Source: Bacteroidales bacterium (lineage in GTDB: Bacteria > Bacteroidota > Bacteroidia > Bacteroidales > UBA1715). Taken from it: 64,000 nucleotides of DNA. Under the pieces are notes generated by a model. It searched no databases. It worked only from the letters and a program-made list of their open reading frames with translations, and had not been told where the DNA came from. Shown piece after piece: positions 53,957-62,725 of the stretch. Position numbers and translations under genes: made by a program. The stretch's first letter is position 1. Every line of letters starts with the position of its first letter. The stretch is from NCBI GenBank assembly GCA_017552705.1, contig JAFZOY010000040.1:1-64000 (forward strand). Reading direction: 5' to 3'.

Positions 53957-55075
53957 ATGAAAATAATTCTTGTTGGTACTGCATTCCCTTATCGTGGTGG
54001 CTTGGCAGCCTTCAACGAACGTCTTGCCCTGGAGTTTCAAAAGGAAGGCGAAGATATTTCCATTGAAACGTTCACGTTGCAATACCCGAACTTTTTGTTT
54101 CCGGGAAAAACGCAGTATTCCAACGGCACCGCTCCCGACTTGAAAATCCGCCGTTCTATCCACTCAGTCAATCCTTTCAATTGGTTGTCGGCGGCAAAAA
54201 AAATCGCAGAAAAACAACCCGACGTGGTGATTTTCGCCTATTGGATGTCATTTATGGCTCCATGTTTCGGCACCATCGCTCGAAGAATCAAAAGGAACTG
54301 TAATGCAAAATGTATCGGATTGATACATAATATGATAGCACACGAGCCTTCTATCCTTGACAAACTATTCGCTCCATATTTTGTGAACGCAATGGACGGT
54401 TTCTTCACATTATCGCAGTCGGTTTTTGGCGAGATAGAGCAATTTGAACGGAAATCAAAACAAAAATCGTGGTCGCCACATCCAATTTACGACACCTACG
54501 GAGCGTTAATTAGTAAGGAACAGGCGTGTCAGCATCTTGGGTTAAATCCTGACAAACGATACATTTTGTTTTTCGGTTTCATACGGGAATACAAGGGATT
54601 GGACTTGCTGCTCCACGCAATGGCAAACGAGCGAATCAAGTTTTCGAACATTCATCTGCTTGTGGCAGGGGAATTTTACGGCAACGAGGAAAAATACAAG
54701 AAACTCGCCGAACAACTTGGTTTAGAAAATATTATATGGTTCTCAGAATATATTCCCGACAACGAAGTCAACAATTATTTCTGTGCCGCCGACGTGATTG
54801 TCCAGCCGTATAAATCGGCAACGCAGTCGGGTGTGACGCAGGTTGGCTATCATTTTGAGAAACCTATGATTGTGACAAACGTGGGCGGTTTGGCTGAAAT
54901 TATTCCCGACGAGAAAGTGGGCTACGTGGTGGAACCGAACAGCCACGCATTGGCTAACGCCATTGTGAAATTCTTTGCTTCTGACAATGCCGTAAAAATG
55001 ACGGAAAACATCCGCGAGGAAAAGAAAAAATATGCATGGAATATCCTTACAGAGAAAATGAGAAGACTTTTTTAA
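53957..55075 (+). CDS. Glycosyltransferase, GT4-like
   Basis: This encodes 372 aa from the ATG at 53957. The N-terminal domain starts MKIILVGTAFPYRGGLAAFNERLA. The C-terminal Rossmann domain has YILFFGFIREYKGLDLLLHA and the nucleotide-sugar site VQPYKSATQSGVTQVGYHFEKP...NVGGLAEII. It transfers a sugar from a nucleotide donor, probably to an envelope glycan or lipid; donor and acceptor are unknown. The next gene is convergent, 10 nt away. Confidence 0.88.
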   Translation: MKIILVGTAFPYRGGLAAFNERLALEFQKEGEDISIETFTLQYPNFLFPGKTQYSNGTAPDLKIRRSIHSVNPFNWLSAAKKIAEKQPDVVIFAYWMSFMAPCFGTIARRIKRNCNAKCIGLIHNMIAHEPSILDKLFAPYFVNAMDGFFTLSQSVFGEIEQFERKSKQKSWSPHPIYDTYGALISKEQACQHLGLNPDKRYILFFGFIREYKGLDLLLHAMANERIKFSNIHLLVAGEFYGNEEKYKKLAEQLGLENIIWFSEYIPDNEVNNYFCAADVIVQPYKSATQSGVTQVGYHFEKPMIVTNVGGLAEIIPDEKVGYVVEPNSHALANAIVKFFASDNAVKMTENIREEKKKYAWNILTEKMRRLF

Positions 55076-55085
55076 TGTAGTCCCA

Positions 55086-55799
55086 CTATCTCACAACTTT
55101 CATCATTTCAGACAATAATTCCGGATTTTTTTCAATAATTGTTCCTACAACCGCAATGTCGGCTCCACTATCAAAAACGTTCCGCAACGACTCACACGAA
55201 CGTATGCCGCCACCAACAATCAAAGGGATGGAACAAGATTTTTTTACGGCAGAAATAATCTCGGGATTCACAAACGATTGTGCCCCACTGCCTCCTTCCA
55301 AATACAACGCCTTAAGACCGAGCATTTCGCCTGCTATGGCAGTAGCTACGGCAATGTCGGGTTTATCATACGGTATTGGCTGCGTGTTGCTCATATATTC
55401 CACCGAAGTGGTTTTTCCGCAATCAATCAACATGTAGCCTGTTGCAATAGCTTCAAGCCCACTGTTTTTTATGACTGGGGCGGAAAGAACCTGATTGCCA
55501 ATAAGAAATTCTGCGTTTCTGCCCGAAATCAACGACAAAAATAAAATTGCATCGGCATTCGCACTTACTTGATTTGCATTGCCTGGAAACAAAATCACAG
55601 GACCGGTGTACACACTCTTTATCACATCAATTGCATGCGATATACTTGACATTACCAAACTTCCGCCAACGAAAATCATATGCACACCTTCCCGCTCAGC
55701 ATTCATCGACACCGAACGCAACGAACTGTCGGAGTGTTTATCCGGATCGATTAAAAGAGCGAGTCGTTTCTGTTTTTGTAAAAATAAGTCGTACACCAT
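55086..55799 (-). CDS. Geranylgeranylglyceryl/heptaprenylglyceryl phosphate synthase family
   Basis: This 237-aa TIM-barrel protein has RLALLIDPDKHSD at the start, the phosphate-binding TGYMLIDCGKTTSVEYMS, YLEGGSGAQ and PLIVGGGIRS. This family joins glycerol-1-phosphate to a prenyl diphosphate; bacterial group II members are known in Bacteroidota. The physiological lipid in this phylum is not settled. It lies 6 nt after the protease gene. Confidence 0.9.
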   Translation of the reverse strand: MVYDLFLQKQKRLALLIDPDKHSDSSLRSVSMNAEREGVHMIFVGGSLVMSSISHAIDVIKSVYTGPVILFPGNANQVSANADAILFLSLISGRNAEFLIGNQVLSAPVIKNSGLEAIATGYMLIDCGKTTSVEYMSNTQPIPYDKPDIAVATAIAGEMLGLKALYLEGGSGAQSFVNPEIISAVKKSCSIPLIVGGGIRSCESLRNVFDSGADIAVVGTIIEKNPELLSEMMKVVR

Positions 55800-55805
55800 A
55801 TCGTT

Positions 55806-57410
55806 TTATCTTTTGTTTTGAAACACATCCAATGCTTTATTAATAATCTCATCTTCAGCATTATACATTTCGAAGAAAGCCGAATCGCCAAACACATTCC
55901 GAATCACATAGCAACGCGCCAACATTTCAACCCGTTGCTTTTCGGAAAGCGAAGCGTTTTTATCGAGCAGCAAACTTGTTTTTGAATGACTTTCAGCATA
56001 TTGCACAATGCCCTGCATCGTGATTTTCTCGGAAAGCCACTTGTAGGCATCATGGAATTCCATTGCCTGCAAGGCCGCACGGTGTTTTTCCGTGAAGGCA
56101 AACGAGTATTCGTACACAAAGCCACTATTCATAATTTTCTGATATGAAGGCGAATACGATGTGCTATCTATCGGAACAAACACATCAGGCATAATACCGC
56201 CGCCACCATACACAATTTTCCCTGTTTTCGTAACAAATTTCAGCGAATCAGGGAAATCCACACTGTCGGCGGAGTTAAGTTCTCCATGGGCGTAACGGTC
56301 GAGCAATTCCTGATTGTAATCGCTCAAACTGCCATTGTACGGCTTTTGAATACATCGCCCCGACGGCGTATAGAATTTCTTGATACTCAATCTCACAACC
56401 GAACTATCTGACAACGGGAAATCTTCATTTACAACACCTTTCCCATAGGAACGACGGCCAACAATTGTACCTCTGCCATTGTCCTGCATTGCTCCTGCAA
56501 ATATTTCGCTCGCCGAAGCTGAAAACTCATTTATCAACACAACAAGATTTAAATTTTCACAGCTTCCATCGCCTTCCGCCACATAATATTCAGGAAGCGT
56601 GTTTTTCCCTTGGGTGTAAACAATTGTATCGCCCGCTTGCAGGAATTCATTTGCCAAATGGATTACCGCAAGCAGCAACCCGCCACCATTATCACGCAAG
56701 TCAACAATAATGTTTTTCATATTTTGGCTTTTCGTGTTCAGTTTCGACACCGCCGACAAAAACTCATCTATCGTATTTTGTGAAAAACAATTAATTGCGA
56801 CATAGCCCGTTGAATCATCAATCAAATACGCCGCATCAACACTGGTTATCGGCACTGCATCGCGTATTATTTCAAAAGGAATCAAGTCCTTGACTCCAAC
56901 ACGGCGAATGCCAACCTTTACCGTTGTGCCGCGAGGCCCTTTGAGCAATTTCACCGTTTTTTCGTTGGTGATACCATTCCCTGCAATCACAGAGTCGTTC
57001 ACCGTAACGATTCTATCGCCGGCAAGAATGTTCAATTTTTCCGAAGGCCCACCGTGAATCACCTGAACAACCACAACAGTGTCGTTTTGTATGTTGAATT
57101 GAACGCCAATTCCTTCAAAAGAGCCCATAATCGGATCAATCATGTCGCGGTATTCGTCAGCCGAAATGTAAAACGAATGGGGATCAAGTTTCTCGAAAAG
57201 CGACGGCAAAAGTTCTTCGGTAAGGCTGTCAATATTCACATCTTCAACATATTCATCCGAGATGAGACGCATTATCACATCGTATTTTGACTGTCTGGGA
57301 GGCAGCTTGACTCCATTTCTTTGCGTCAGAAATGAATTCACCAACATACCAACCGCAAACGTTGTGGCAAGCAACAGCGGCAAAAGAATCGTGAGTGGTT
57401 TATTTTTCAT
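55806..57410 (-). CDS. C-terminal processing peptidase, S41 family
   Basis: This encodes 534 aa from the ATG at 57410. An N-terminal membrane anchor (TILLPLLLATTFAVGMLV) is followed by a helical cap, a PDZ domain (FEGIGVQFNIQND...HGGPSEKLNILAGDRIV) and the protease core. The catalytic Ser is in FSASASEIFAGA and the Lys in RSYGKGV. It cleaves hydrophobic C-termini of periplasmic proteins. The start overlaps the deaminase stop by 11 bp. Confidence 0.93.
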   Translation of the reverse strand: MKNKPLTILLPLLLATTFAVGMLVNSFLTQRNGVKLPPRQSKYDVIMRLISDEYVEDVNIDSLTEELLPSLFEKLDPHSFYISADEYRDMIDPIMGSFEGIGVQFNIQNDTVVVVQVIHGGPSEKLNILAGDRIVTVNDSVIAGNGITNEKTVKLLKGPRGTTVKVGIRRVGVKDLIPFEIIRDAVPITSVDAAYLIDDSTGYVAINCFSQNTIDEFLSAVSKLNTKSQNMKNIIVDLRDNGGGLLLAVIHLANEFLQAGDTIVYTQGKNTLPEYYVAEGDGSCENLNLVVLINEFSASASEIFAGAMQDNGRGTIVGRRSYGKGVVNEDFPLSDSSVVRLSIKKFYTPSGRCIQKPYNGSLSDYNQELLDRYAHGELNSADSVDFPDSLKFVTKTGKIVYGGGGIMPDVFVPIDSTSYSPSYQKIMNSGFVYEYSFAFTEKHRAALQAMEFHDAYKWLSEKITMQGIVQYAESHSKTSLLLDKNASLSEKQRVEMLARCYVIRNVFGDSAFFEMYNAEDEIINKALDVFQNKR

Positions 57411-57849
57411 TGATTTCCAATTGAACAACCTCAATATTTGCCCGTTTCAGCAACTGAATACCATCATCTACACGATATGGTTCGCAATACACCACTTTTT
57501 TTATACCCGACTGAATGATTAATTTTGCGCACTCAATGCAGGGCGAGGTGGTAACATACAATGTGGCTCCATCACTATTATTGGCTGACTTCGCAACCTT
57601 TGTGATTGCATTTGCCTCAGCATGAAGCACATACGGTTTTGTTTTACCTTCTTCATCCTCACACACATTTTCAAACCCCGAAGGAGTTCCATTGAATCCG
57701 TCGGAAATTATCATCTTATCCTTCACAATCAAGGCTCCCACCTGACGACGTTGGCAATAGGAATTTTCCGCCCAAATTTTCGCCATGCGGAGATAGCGCC
57801 TGTCAAGTTGTAACTGCTTTTCAGCCAATATTTTATAATCGCAAGCCAT
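57400..57849 (-). CDS. Deoxycytidylate (dCMP) deaminase family protein
   Basis: This 149-aa protein has zinc motifs HAEANAITK (His, catalytic Glu) and TTSPCIECAKLII (two Cys). The QVGALIVKDKMIISDGFNGTPSG block is typical of dCMP deaminases (ComEB type). It converts dCMP to dUMP for dTMP synthesis. It precedes the S41 protease with an 11-bp overlap. Confidence 0.93.
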   Translation of the reverse strand: MACDYKILAEKQLQLDRRYLRMAKIWAENSYCQRRQVGALIVKDKMIISDGFNGTPSGFENVCEDEEGKTKPYVLHAEANAITKVAKSANNSDGATLYVTTSPCIECAKLIIQSGIKKVVYCEPYRVDDGIQLLKRANIEVVQLEINEK

Positions 57850-57916
57850 ACTTTCATTCTAAAATTTGCACAAGGTACAAATTAATACTCAAAGCGAAAC
57901 GCACATTGCATAATTT

Positions 57917-57945
57917 TTGTTATTTCCTACTAATTCATACTTTTG
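57917..57945 (+). promoter_or_regulatory. Promoter of the 57950 TPR gene
   Basis: TTG (57917-57919), 18 nt, TACTTTTG (57938-57945). The box ends only 4 nt before the ATG, predicting an almost leaderless transcript. Confidence 0.6.
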
Positions 57946-57949
57946 TGAA

Positions 57950-58666
57950 ATGAAAAAATTGCTCTGCATAGTATTTCTCTTCTGCTCCGTGGGTTCATTT
58001 GCCCAGAAAAGCGACATTGACTGTCGTATAACCGAATCGTTCATCAACCAAAATATGAAAGATTGGAACAAATTTGTTGACGAACTTTCCGCAGAAATAA
58101 CAAAAACAGGCAGCGAGGATTTGCAGTTCAAAAGAATGATAGTCAGACATTTATATCTTGCCTATCTATTATTTAACAATCCTGAATCGAAACAAATCGA
58201 CATGCAGCTCGAAGGTTTGAACAAAGACATTGAAGAGTTGGAAAAATCGAAAAAATACGGCAAGCAAAGCCTTGCGTTCAAATCGCCTTATTTGGCGTAT
58301 GCCGCGTTAAACAATCCTGTAACCGCAGTGTACCGTTTGCCTATGAGTTTTTCGGCGGCAAAAACAGCAATCTCCGAATCTGAAAATTCCCCGTACAGCT
58401 GGGCGGAATACGGAAATCTGCAATATTGCTACGCATTGTTTATTGGCGGTAGTTTCGACGACGCAGTGAAATCCTTTCAAAAAGCAATCACTCTCATCGA
58501 ACAAAAAGGCGAAGGAACCAAATGCAACTGGTACTATATCAACACGTTGCTGTTTTTAGCCAAGAGCTATGAAGACGGCAAGCAATTCGACAAAGCCAAC
58601 GAAGTGTACGACAAAATTCTTCGCATCCGTCCCGACTACGAAGCGATTCATCGGTGGAAACACTAA
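57950..58666 (+). CDS. Secreted TPR-like protein
   Basis: This encodes 238 aa from the ATG at 57950 with a signal peptide (LCIVFLFCSVGSFAQ). The body is helical with tetratricopeptide-like pairs, clearest near the end (NTLLFLAKSYEDGKQFDKANEVYDKIL). A family member could not be named; the partner is unknown. It is a single gene with its own promoter. Confidence 0.75.
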   Translation: MKKLLCIVFLFCSVGSFAQKSDIDCRITESFINQNMKDWNKFVDELSAEITKTGSEDLQFKRMIVRHLYLAYLLFNNPESKQIDMQLEGLNKDIEELEKSKKYGKQSLAFKSPYLAYAALNNPVTAVYRLPMSFSAAKTAISESENSPYSWAEYGNLQYCYALFIGGSFDDAVKSFQKAITLIEQKGEGTKCNWYYINTLLFLAKSYEDGKQFDKANEVYDKILRIRPDYEAIHRWKH

Positions 58667-58680
58667 AACATTCTGACTTT

Positions 58681-58708
58681 TTGTTTCTGAAATTATTACA
58701 TATCTTTG
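58681..58708 (+). promoter_or_regulatory. Promoter of the 58730 surface-protein gene
   Basis: TTG (58681-58683, in a TTTTTG), 17 nt, TATCTTTG (58701-58708), 21 nt before the ATG. Confidence 0.65.
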
Positions 58709-58729
58709 TGATTACAAATATCTACTGAT

Positions 58730-59590
58730 ATGAAAAAAACGATACCTTTCTTTTTGCTTTTACTAATAACTATTATTGCGGCAGCACAAAACAACAATAC
58801 AGAAAACACATTGTCTATACCAACAGTATTTTCTCCGCAAAGTGACGATCAAAATATAAATACATTTCACCCTACGGGTTCAAATCTGGCAACATGTGAA
58901 ATCTCGGTTTACGACAAATGGGGAATAGAATTGTGGCATTCTGATGAGATTGTAAATGGAGAATTTGTCGGTTATTGGGATGGAAAACAAAATGGCGAGT
59001 TTGTAAAACCCGATACTTATATATGGAAAATGGAGGCTACATTTCTTGACGGCGAAGTATGGGAAGGTATTGATGATGGAAATGGAAATAAAACTAAATT
59101 TGGCAGTGTTATAGTATTGCCCAAACCATCTGTTACAATTCAATCCATAACAGTTCAAGCGCCAACGAAATTATACTATTACATAGGAGAGAACTTTGAC
59201 AGCAACGGGCTTTCTGTCGTGGCGAATTACAGCGACGGATCTTCTGATACAGTTTTCGACTACGACATTTCAGGCTTTGATTCCCAAATTGAAGGAGAGT
59301 CTGTTGTAACAATAACATACCAAAACTATACAGAAACCTTTTCTGTTTACATACAGAAAAAAGAGGATATTACAGAAATACAGTCGGTAAAACCAATTGC
59401 CGTATGGAATGTAGGTCGATTACTCTGTGTAAGCGCAAATCCTCAAACAAAAATCATCGTTTTCTCTATGTCAGGGCAAAAAATACATTCTTCAACAATG
59501 AAACAAGCCTATGAAGAACTTTCGATACAGAAACAAGGTTGTTATATTGTTGTCGCTGACGGAATGCGCTTCAAAATATGTGTAGAGTAA
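58730..59590 (+). CDS. T9SS cargo: CHU_C-like, Ig-like and sorting-tail domains
   Basis: This encodes 286 aa. Order: signal peptide; CHU_C/gliding-motility-like domain (about 22-125, IPTVFSPQSDDQN, VYDKWGIELWHS, GYWDGKQNGEFVKPDTYIW); Ig-like domain (about 125-215); and a type A-like sorting tail (about 222-286, KIIVFSMSGQKIHSS...GCYIVVADG). CHU_C domains are normally C-terminal, so the N-terminal position is unusual. It is predicted to be exported by T9SS and surface attached. A bidirectional terminator follows. Confidence 0.8.
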   Translation: MKKTIPFFLLLLITIIAAAQNNNTENTLSIPTVFSPQSDDQNINTFHPTGSNLATCEISVYDKWGIELWHSDEIVNGEFVGYWDGKQNGEFVKPDTYIWKMEATFLDGEVWEGIDDGNGNKTKFGSVIVLPKPSVTIQSITVQAPTKLYYYIGENFDSNGLSVVANYSDGSSDTVFDYDISGFDSQIEGESVVTITYQNYTETFSVYIQKKEDITEIQSVKPIAVWNVGRLLCVSANPQTKIIVFSMSGQKIHSSTMKQAYEELSIQKQGCYIVVADGMRFKICVE

Positions 59591-59592
59591 TC

Positions 59593-59629
59593 AAACAAAA
59601 AAAGCAGAACCTTTCGATTCTGCTTTTTC
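59593..59629. terminator. Bidirectional terminator, copy 1
   Basis: An 11-bp stem, AAAAAGCAGAA / TTCTGCTTTTT, flanked by A- and T-runs, lies between convergent genes. The 37-bp sequence is identical to 62666-62702. Confidence 0.9.
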
Positions 59630-59648
59630 ATATTTGATGCATTGAATA

Positions 59649-61313
59649 TTATTTCAAATCCTGAACTAATCGAACAGCCGAAGCGAATGCCCGAGTAAGA
59701 TCATCGATTTCAAGAAGCGCATCAACAACAACTCCTTCCTCTGTAAACACAAACCTGTCAATATCCAATCCATCACAAGTTGACGACCAATACATACCCA
59801 ATTCTCCGACACTAACGACAGTTGTAGACAAACGTAATCCAGCCGCCGGCAGGAATACAGCGCCGTTCTCTTCCATCTTTGTCCATTCTTCTGTAGAATA
59901 CACATTCGAATCAAAACCATTTAATCCTGCTATGAATTGAACGTCAGCAGGTTGAGTCCAATTGTCCGGCAAAAGTATTATTCCATGAACACCATCAATC
60001 GTACCAGAACCTTGTAATTTATCGGCATACAAACGTTCTTTTATCAAATATTCCCATTCTTCGTATTCAAGGGTACGCCACAAACCAACTTGATTGCCAC
60101 CATTTTGAATTGCATTATGCACGCCCCAATCGGCATTGGCAAACCTACCTGTTAAATCATTGAAATAATTGCCTCCAACCCAATAATCCTCCTCATCAGT
60201 GCTCACATTTGCAGGGTCGTATGCATTCACTCCGCCTTCCCAACCAGAAGCACCCCATCCAAACAAATCCATCGAAAACATAGAGTTCTCTGAAATCTGA
60301 TTATTCCCCAAACCAACAGCAGTATATTGATTACTAGCAAACTTCCATATCCCTGTCATTGGAACGTATTGAAGATTTCCCATTGAAAAAACGACCTTCT
60401 TATTATTTGCCACCGAAAAATAACCATTTTCTACACTTCCCGTTGGATACGTGTAATTTGCTAGAGACTTTGTCGTTACTTGAGTTTCACAACCATACCC
60501 AACGCCTTGCTCAGTAATTGCATACGAGCGAACATAGTATGTTGTGTTAGAATTTAATCCCACAAAATCGCCACTGAACGCCCCTGATGTCTCAGTAGAA
60601 ATAGCTCTTGTGCTTTCTATGGTTGGATTTGCCTCGAGTCCTATGCAAAATCCAGATTCTAAGATTGGATAACCACCATTGTTCCGAATAGCAGATGTTA
60701 CAGTAAATGCACTTGCAGTAATATCGGAAGCCACCGTTTCCGACAAAATTGGTGTTCCTTCTTCGTGGAATCCGCCGTTTATGTTAACTTCGTTGCCAAG
60801 AGCAACAACCGCATCGGAAATTGTCAGCATTGCTTCACTAATACTTTGAAAAGCGTCATTTAAGTTTTCCAACAAATCATCGATTTGTGCTTTCGTGTAA
60901 TATTTGCTCATATCAGCAACACCGGCCTTTTCGGCATATAGTGCGTACGGCACGCTCAGTAAAGGAGAAACGCCTGAGACAGAGCTAGTTCCGTCGCCAA
61001 AATCAACAGTTGTTTGCAAGAAATACGAACCAACCGACCAATCAATTGCGGAAAATGTTCCAACTGTCGGCGTCCCTTCTCCAATCACCATTGTAGCAAC
61101 ACCATTTGCATTAGTTGTTACAGTTTGTTGCTCGGAATAAACTGCTGTATTTGAAGCATTCATAACACTCACTTGAACAGAGATGGTTTGGTTCTTCACC
61201 AGTTCGTTGTTACTATTACGAATCAACGCTTGGAAATTCATTTTCTGAGGTGCCTGCGCAAATATGAAATTTGCAAGCAACAAAACATTAAAAAAAAGAA
61301 AAAATCGTCTCAT
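59649..61313 (-). CDS. Secreted FISUMP-like module protein
   Basis: This encodes 554 aa. A signal peptide (FLFFNVLLLANFIFAQ) precedes an N-terminal region common in Bacteroidota (KMNFQALIRNSNNELVKNQT; residues 20-130). A short helical segment (about 135-165), an Fn3-like domain (about 195-275, GFCIGLEANPT...TYYVRSYAI) and a FISUMP-like module (about 295-554) follow. The module shares the GNLQY, FGWGASGW, GAVFLPAAG and YWSS...SAVRLV blocks with the 47305-50124 protein. No sorting tail is seen. Surface binding is inferred. Confidence 0.8.
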   Translation of the reverse strand: MRRFFLFFNVLLLANFIFAQAPQKMNFQALIRNSNNELVKNQTISVQVSVMNASNTAVYSEQQTVTTNANGVATMVIGEGTPTVGTFSAIDWSVGSYFLQTTVDFGDGTSSVSGVSPLLSVPYALYAEKAGVADMSKYYTKAQIDDLLENLNDAFQSISEAMLTISDAVVALGNEVNINGGFHEEGTPILSETVASDITASAFTVTSAIRNNGGYPILESGFCIGLEANPTIESTRAISTETSGAFSGDFVGLNSNTTYYVRSYAITEQGVGYGCETQVTTKSLANYTYPTGSVENGYFSVANNKKVVFSMGNLQYVPMTGIWKFASNQYTAVGLGNNQISENSMFSMDLFGWGASGWEGGVNAYDPANVSTDEEDYWVGGNYFNDLTGRFANADWGVHNAIQNGGNQVGLWRTLEYEEWEYLIKERLYADKLQGSGTIDGVHGIILLPDNWTQPADVQFIAGLNGFDSNVYSTEEWTKMEENGAVFLPAAGLRLSTTVVSVGELGMYWSSTCDGLDIDRFVFTEEGVVVDALLEIDDLTRAFASAVRLVQDLK

Positions 61314-61342
61314 AGCTATAATAATATTATTGTTTACTTTTT

Positions 61343-62284
61343 TTATTTTATTACAATGGTTTTTCTTACTTCACCAACCATAACTATATATGTACCAGCG
61401 ACATTTACGATTGCCTCAATAGATTCTGCATTATGACAGGAGTAAATCTTCTTTCCAGTTATATCAAGAATAGCAACATGTTTTCCTTGAATATTGGAAA
61501 TACATACTGTATGTCCTTTCACCATAATTTTAACATCGGTTACAACATCGTATATTGCAGTTGGCTGCAACAAACGAATGTAATTCGACATTGATTGTTC
61601 CAATTGTGAATTCAAAAATTCGACTTCTTTGTTTGTTGCAGAAGTACTCAATAAAACATCTTTTGCTTGTTCTGTTAAATCATAAAGTATCTGGTGTTCC
61701 AAGTTTATATTCTCATTTTTTCTGTCGTACTCCATATTGAGTAACGTACACGCATTACCATAAAGAACTATCAAATGTTCTTTTGTGGCATCAGTTACAG
61801 GCTCGCTTTCCTCAACCGTCACGGTAAACGAGGCAGGGAATCGTTGACCATCCGAAGCTACAGCCACAACAATTATCCGTGCTGTCCCAATTTCACTAAG
61901 TTCAAACGAAAGCATTGTGCCATTCACTATAGGTTTTACTATGTCGTTGTCAGACGAAGTTGCGCTATAGGCAAGCATTCCATTAGAGACAAAGTAATCC
62001 GTTAAGTTTATATCTTTACTTTGTCCAAGTTCTACTGTGATGTTGGGTATTGGTTTTGTGGCAATAGCAAACTCCACATCGGAAAAATCCTGTTGTATGC
62101 CCAAAAGTACGCTTCCCGACGATTCCGAAAAAGTCTCTACCGCTGGTTGCCCCACGGTAACAGCGACTGTAGCACCCTGCGCAACTGAATAATCGCCACC
62201 TGAAGCTACAATTGAACTTTGCGCGCATACGCCCAAAGTTCCGCAAATCAACATACCAAACGAAAAGAGGTATTTTTGTTTCAT
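61343..62284 (-). CDS. Secreted protein with T9SS type A-like sorting tail
   Basis: This encodes 313 aa. A signal peptide (LFSFGMLICGTLGVCAQ) is followed by a repetitive start (GGDYSVAQGATVAVTVGQP), an Ig/cadherin-like domain (about 75-160), a helical stretch (about 165-245) and a sorting tail (about 250-313: GKHVAILDITGKKIYS, GTYIVMVGEVRKTIVIK). It is predicted T9SS cargo. It is 30 nt upstream of the 59649 gene on the same strand, so probably co-transcribed. A structured non-coding stretch precedes it. Confidence 0.82.
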   Translation of the reverse strand: MKQKYLFSFGMLICGTLGVCAQSSIVASGGDYSVAQGATVAVTVGQPAVETFSESSGSVLLGIQQDFSDVEFAIATKPIPNITVELGQSKDINLTDYFVSNGMLAYSATSSDNDIVKPIVNGTMLSFELSEIGTARIIVVAVASDGQRFPASFTVTVEESEPVTDATKEHLIVLYGNACTLLNMEYDRKNENINLEHQILYDLTEQAKDVLLSTSATNKEVEFLNSQLEQSMSNYIRLLQPTAIYDVVTDVKIMVKGHTVCISNIQGKHVAILDITGKKIYSCHNAESIEAIVNVAGTYIVMVGEVRKTIVIK

Positions 62285-62344
62285 ACAAAATTCTCTTTAG
62301 GTCTTTGCCGACTCCAAGCAAAATGAATACTGCTAAAATAAAAA

Positions 62345-62510
62345 AGCGTGGAATCCATACCCGAAACTCGTTCCACAATTCGAGGCTCTCGCATTGCCCT
62401 GTCAGTCAGAACGAGCAACGAAGAACCCACGCCGATATGGTACAACAATACGAGCGTATTGCGAATACATATCACTGGGCATCTTCCGCTGCTTTGATTT
62501 TGACTGACAT
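62345..62510. other. Structured intergenic region with four ordered inverted repeats
   Basis: Within the 441-bp gap between the T9SS gene and groEL lie: GTGGAA/TTCCAC (62348-62376); CGAG/CTCG (62381-62391); and TGTCAGTCA/TGACTGACA (62400-62408 / 62501-62509), which encloses the palindrome CAATACG-AG-CGTATTG (62446-62461). The arrangement resembles a folded RNA, perhaps the leader of the T9SS operon on the - strand or a small RNA. Short open frames cross it on both strands but none looks like a protein. Outside it the gap holds only the groEL terminator. Confidence 0.45.
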
Positions 62511-62665
62511 TGAAATTTTGCGAGAATTCCGAATTGTCAAAACAAAGCGTCAGATAAACGCCTTTCTATATGCCTATGGATTTCCCAAAATTTAAGAATC
62601 CAATAGGGTTGTGTAAAAATAAATAAAATCTCTAAATAACGATAGAATTTTTCTTTGATTTTTGG

Positions 62666-62702
62666 AAACAAAAAAAGCAGAACCTTTCGATTCTGCTTTT
62701 TC
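62666..62702 (-). terminator. Terminator of groEL (copy 2)
   Basis: Identical over 37 bp to 59593-59629; 11-bp stem with A/T-runs, 24 nt after the groEL stop. Confidence 0.9.
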
Positions 62703-62725
62703 TGTTATGAAAGAAATTGTATGTA

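Noticed and set aside
47305-61313. Diversity-generating retroelement
   Set aside because: The surface modules recall such targets, but no reverse transcriptase, template repeat or accessory gene is present in the window.
62322-62595. About 90-codon + strand frame between the T9SS gene and groEL
   Set aside because: It crosses all four inverted repeats, has no signal, promoter or recognisable domain; the structured non-coding reading is preferred, though I cannot exclude a small protein.
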